A stretch of DNA of 34,244 nt from Gemmatimonadota bacterium (GTDB lineage: Bacteria; Gemmatimonadota; Gemmatimonadetes; Gemmatimonadales; Gemmatimonadaceae): assembly GCA_021324635.1 (NCBI GenBank), contig JAJPIS010000124.1, positions 1-34,244 on the forward strand, written 5' to 3'. The notes under the pieces were generated by a model. The model did not search any database. It saw nothing but the letters and a program-made list of their open reading frames with translations, and was not told the origin of the DNA. Both the position numbers and the translations under genes were made by a program. Shown piece after piece: positions 32,746-34,244 of the stretch (positions are counted from its first letter, which is position 1; each line of letters starts with the position of its first letter).

Positions 32746-33821
32746 ACCACGGTCAGGTTGCCGGTCGTCGCGAGCCGCGCGCCGCCCTCGCCGAGGTGGC
32801 GGAGCAGCGCCACGGTGATCGCCTGCTGGGCGTCCATGAACCGGGTGTAGTCCGGTGTGAGCACCGTGTACACCGTCTCGACCCCGATCCCGTTCAGCGT
32901 CGGCGGCGTGACGTGCGAGCGGCCGAACCGGAGCCCCTCCTGGCGTTGGATGATGCCGCGAAGCACCTCCGGCACCGCGGCCAGCGCGTCGGCGGCGGAC
33001 GCCGGATCGAAGAGCAGCGTCATCGTGACCGTCCGCTCGTGGAGGCGACGGAAGTTCCGGATCCGACTCTTGAGCAGGTCGGCATTGGAGAAGACGATCT
33101 GCTCGCCGGTCGTCGCCCGCACGCGAGTGGTCTTGAGCCCGATGTGCTCGACCGTCCCACTCATCGTGTCGACGGTGATGGCATCGCCGACGACGAACGG
33201 CTTGTCCATGACGATGGAGAGCGCCGCGAACACGTCGCCCAGGATGTTCTGGACGGCGAGGGCGAGCGCGATGCCCGTGACACCGAGTCCCGCGATGAGC
33301 GTGGTGACGCGGACGCCGAGGCTGTCGAGCGCAATGAGGACGAGCAGTATCCAGAGGATGGCCCGGGCGAGCGCGCCCAGGGCGGCCACCGTCGTGCGGC
33401 TGGTCGCCGCCGCTCCGTCGCCATCGGTGCTCGGCGTGCTGCGTCGGGCGACGTATTGCTGGAGCCCGAAGCCGATCAGTCCATCGCCCCAGATCGCGAC
33501 CTGGAGGAGCGCCGCGAGGATCGCGAAGTCACGGATGCCGCTCTCGATTCGCGGCGCGAGCGTGAGATCGAGCGACCCGGCCGCGAGCCCGAGCGCGAAG
33601 AGGAAGAAGAATCGCGTCCGGCGGACGAGATCGCCCGCGAGCGCGTTGACGCCGGTTGGGGGCTCCTGTGTGTGCAGGGGCGCTTCCGCGAGCCGTCGCC
33701 TGATGAGCTGCCGAACGAGGGCCAGGGCGACGAAGACGCCGAGCAGGATGCCCAGTGCCGTCACCCACGCGCGGACGGAGTTGTGGTAATACTCCCAGTC
33801 GAGCACGGTCAGAGCATGCAT
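32694..33821 (-). CDS. MscS family mechanosensitive ion channel
   Basis: A 375-residue inner-membrane channel that would release solutes on hypo-osmotic shock. There are several hydrophobic helices (ALGILLGVFVALALVRQLI, FFFLFALGLAAGSLDL, AILAALLQVAIWGDGLIGF, ILWILLVLIALDSLGV), then the pore-lining TM3 GLGVTGIALALAVQNILGD and the beta domain FVVGDAITVDTMSGTVEHIGLKTTRVRATTGEQIVFSNADL. The C-terminal alpha/beta domain is complete. ATG 33821 is chosen; ATG 33851 adds 10 residues and shares CATG with the ArsR start, which would overlap the genes. Together with the cyclic glucan synthase at the other end of the window it may serve osmotic adaptation, but the genes are not linked. Confidence 0.93.
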   Translation of the reverse strand: MHALTVLDWEYYHNSVRAWVTALGILLGVFVALALVRQLIRRRLAEAPLHTQEPPTGVNALAGDLVRRTRFFFLFALGLAAGSLDLTLAPRIESGIRDFAILAALLQVAIWGDGLIGFGLQQYVARRSTPSTDGDGAAATSRTTVAALGALARAILWILLVLIALDSLGVRVTTLIAGLGVTGIALALAVQNILGDVFAALSIVMDKPFVVGDAITVDTMSGTVEHIGLKTTRVRATTGEQIVFSNADLLKSRIRNFRRLHERTVTMTLLFDPASAADALAAVPEVLRGIIQRQEGLRFGRSHVTPPTLNGIGVETVYTVLTPDYTRFMDAQQAITVALLRHLGEGGARLATTGNLTVVYDPPGARSVPRSPAPA

Positions 33822-33838
33822 CGCGGCATCGCCGGAAG

Positions 33839-33844
33839 TAATAT
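33839..33844 (+). promoter_or_regulatory. Likely -10 box of the ArsR gene, leaderless start
   Basis: TAATAT ends 5 nt before the ArsR-family ATG at 33850. Transcription from a normally spaced start would begin on or next to that A. It also lies in the divergent spacer with mscS, so the two promoters could influence each other. No -35 element is evident. Confidence 0.4.
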
Positions 33845-33849
33845 CGTCC

Positions 33850-34244
33850 ATGCCTCGCCGCCAGTTCAGCGCCGAGTACATCACGGCCGCCGCGCACCTC
33901 CTGGGCGTCCTCAGCCACGAAGTGCGGCTCAATCTGGTGCTGCTCCTCGTCCAGGGTGAGGCGACGGTGACCGAGCTGTGCGACCTGCTCGCGATCCCGC
34001 AGAGCAACGTCAGCCACCACCTGTCGATCCTCCGGGCGGCCGGCCTGGTCACCGACCGGCGGGAGGGGCAGTTCGTCGTCTACGCCGTCAACGTCCCGAT
34101 GTGGACGGCGATGGGGAACGGGTTCTTCGACTACCTGGCCGACGGGGAGAACACGGTACGGCTCCAGCACTTCCTGATCGAGCGCGGCCGCTCGGGCCCG
34201 GCTTCCGGCAGCCGCCCCGACCGCCCCGACCGCCCCGACCGCCC
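33850..34244 (+). CDS. ArsR-family winged-helix regulator, 3' part missing (cut by window edge)
   Basis: A DNA-binding repressor-type protein; 131 residues are visible before the window ends. The winged helix is plain: LGVLSHEVRLNLVLLLVQGEATVTELCDLLAIPQSNVSHHLSILRAAGLVTDRREGQFVVYAV. The recognition helix is QSNVSHHLSIL. The CVC-type metal site of ArsR/SmtB sensors is not present (only one Cys, in ELCDLL), so it is probably not a classical metal sensor. A C-terminal Asp-Arg-Pro repeat from a 9-bp DNA repeat begins near the window edge. It is divergent from mscS; ArsR proteins often act on their own and neighbouring promoters. Confidence 0.92.
   Translation, partial: MPRRQFSAEYITAAAHLLGVLSHEVRLNLVLLLVQGEATVTELCDLLAIPQSNVSHHLSILRAAGLVTDRREGQFVVYAVNVPMWTAMGNGFFDYLADGENTVRLQHFLIERGRSGPASGSRPDRPDRPDR
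34213..34244 (+). repeat. 9-bp coding repeat at the window edge (Asp-Arg-Pro)
   Basis: GACCGCCCC-type units follow one another three times to the end of the window, encoding Asp-Arg-Pro in the ArsR frame. The true copy number is unknown because the window ends inside the repeat. Confidence 0.7.

Overview
This window is very GC-rich DNA from a bacterial chromosome with dense coding on both strands. No rRNA, tRNA, CRISPR array, transposase or phage gene was recognised. Several features fit Gemmatimonadota or a related diderm phylum: an ABC exporter permease of the large ABC_export type, a small GCSID-motif protein related to a Bacteroidota-type family, secreted proteins with pilin-head-like domains, a Ser/Thr kinase, and several genes whose -10 box lies directly before the ATG. 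This placement is an inference; no phylogenetic marker gene is present.

Layout. 1-694: 3'-truncated Ser/Thr kinase (-). 695-959: spacer with two strong palindromes. 960-1367: small lipoprotein (-). 1462-11961: PPK2 polyphosphate kinase, then an unusually long cyclic beta-1,2-glucan synthase (+). 11962-12043: tandem stop-codon array. 12025-18983 (-): dimethylformamidase-like secreted protein, transketolase, a secreted protein with two pilin-head-like modules, a 2-hydroxyacid dehydrogenase overlapping a malyl-CoA lyase, and a 60-aa zinc-site protein. 19095-21871 (-): His-rich small protein coupled to a YncE-propeller/phosphoesterase lipoprotein. 22160-23729 (+): ECF sigma factor with overlapping zinc anti-sigma factor. 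23746-26455 (-): ABC exporter permease and ATPase. 26596-28321 (+): DoxX, peroxiredoxin and DsbA-like protein. 28322-28676: non-coding, holding a 46-bp tandem array. 28677-30084 (-): GCSID-family protein and TIGR01777 epimerase. 30098-30916 (+): UdgX-type uracil-DNA glycosylase, overlapping tail to tail with sufE (-). 31378-32745 (+): possible leader peptide and a GT1 glycosyltransferase. 32694-33821 (-): MscS channel. 33850-end (+): ArsR-type regulator, truncated.

Functional themes. Envelope and osmotic stress: cyclic glucan synthase, MscS, lipoproteins, GT1. Redox and stress: peroxiredoxin with DsbA, DoxX, ECF sigma with anti-sigma, PPK2. C2/C3 carbon metabolism: malyl-CoA lyase with a glyoxylate/hydroxypyruvate reductase-type enzyme, near transketolase. 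DNA repair and Fe-S: the UdgX-type protein carries four cluster cysteines and lies next to sufE.

No multi-gene system of clearly new type was found. The most interesting items are the UdgX-type protein, the secreted double pilin-head protein, the short-repeat expansions (9, 12, 13 and 46 bp) in spacers and in coding linkers, the possible repeat-derived leader peptide before the glycosyltransferase, and the coupled His-rich peptide with the phosphoesterase lipoprotein.
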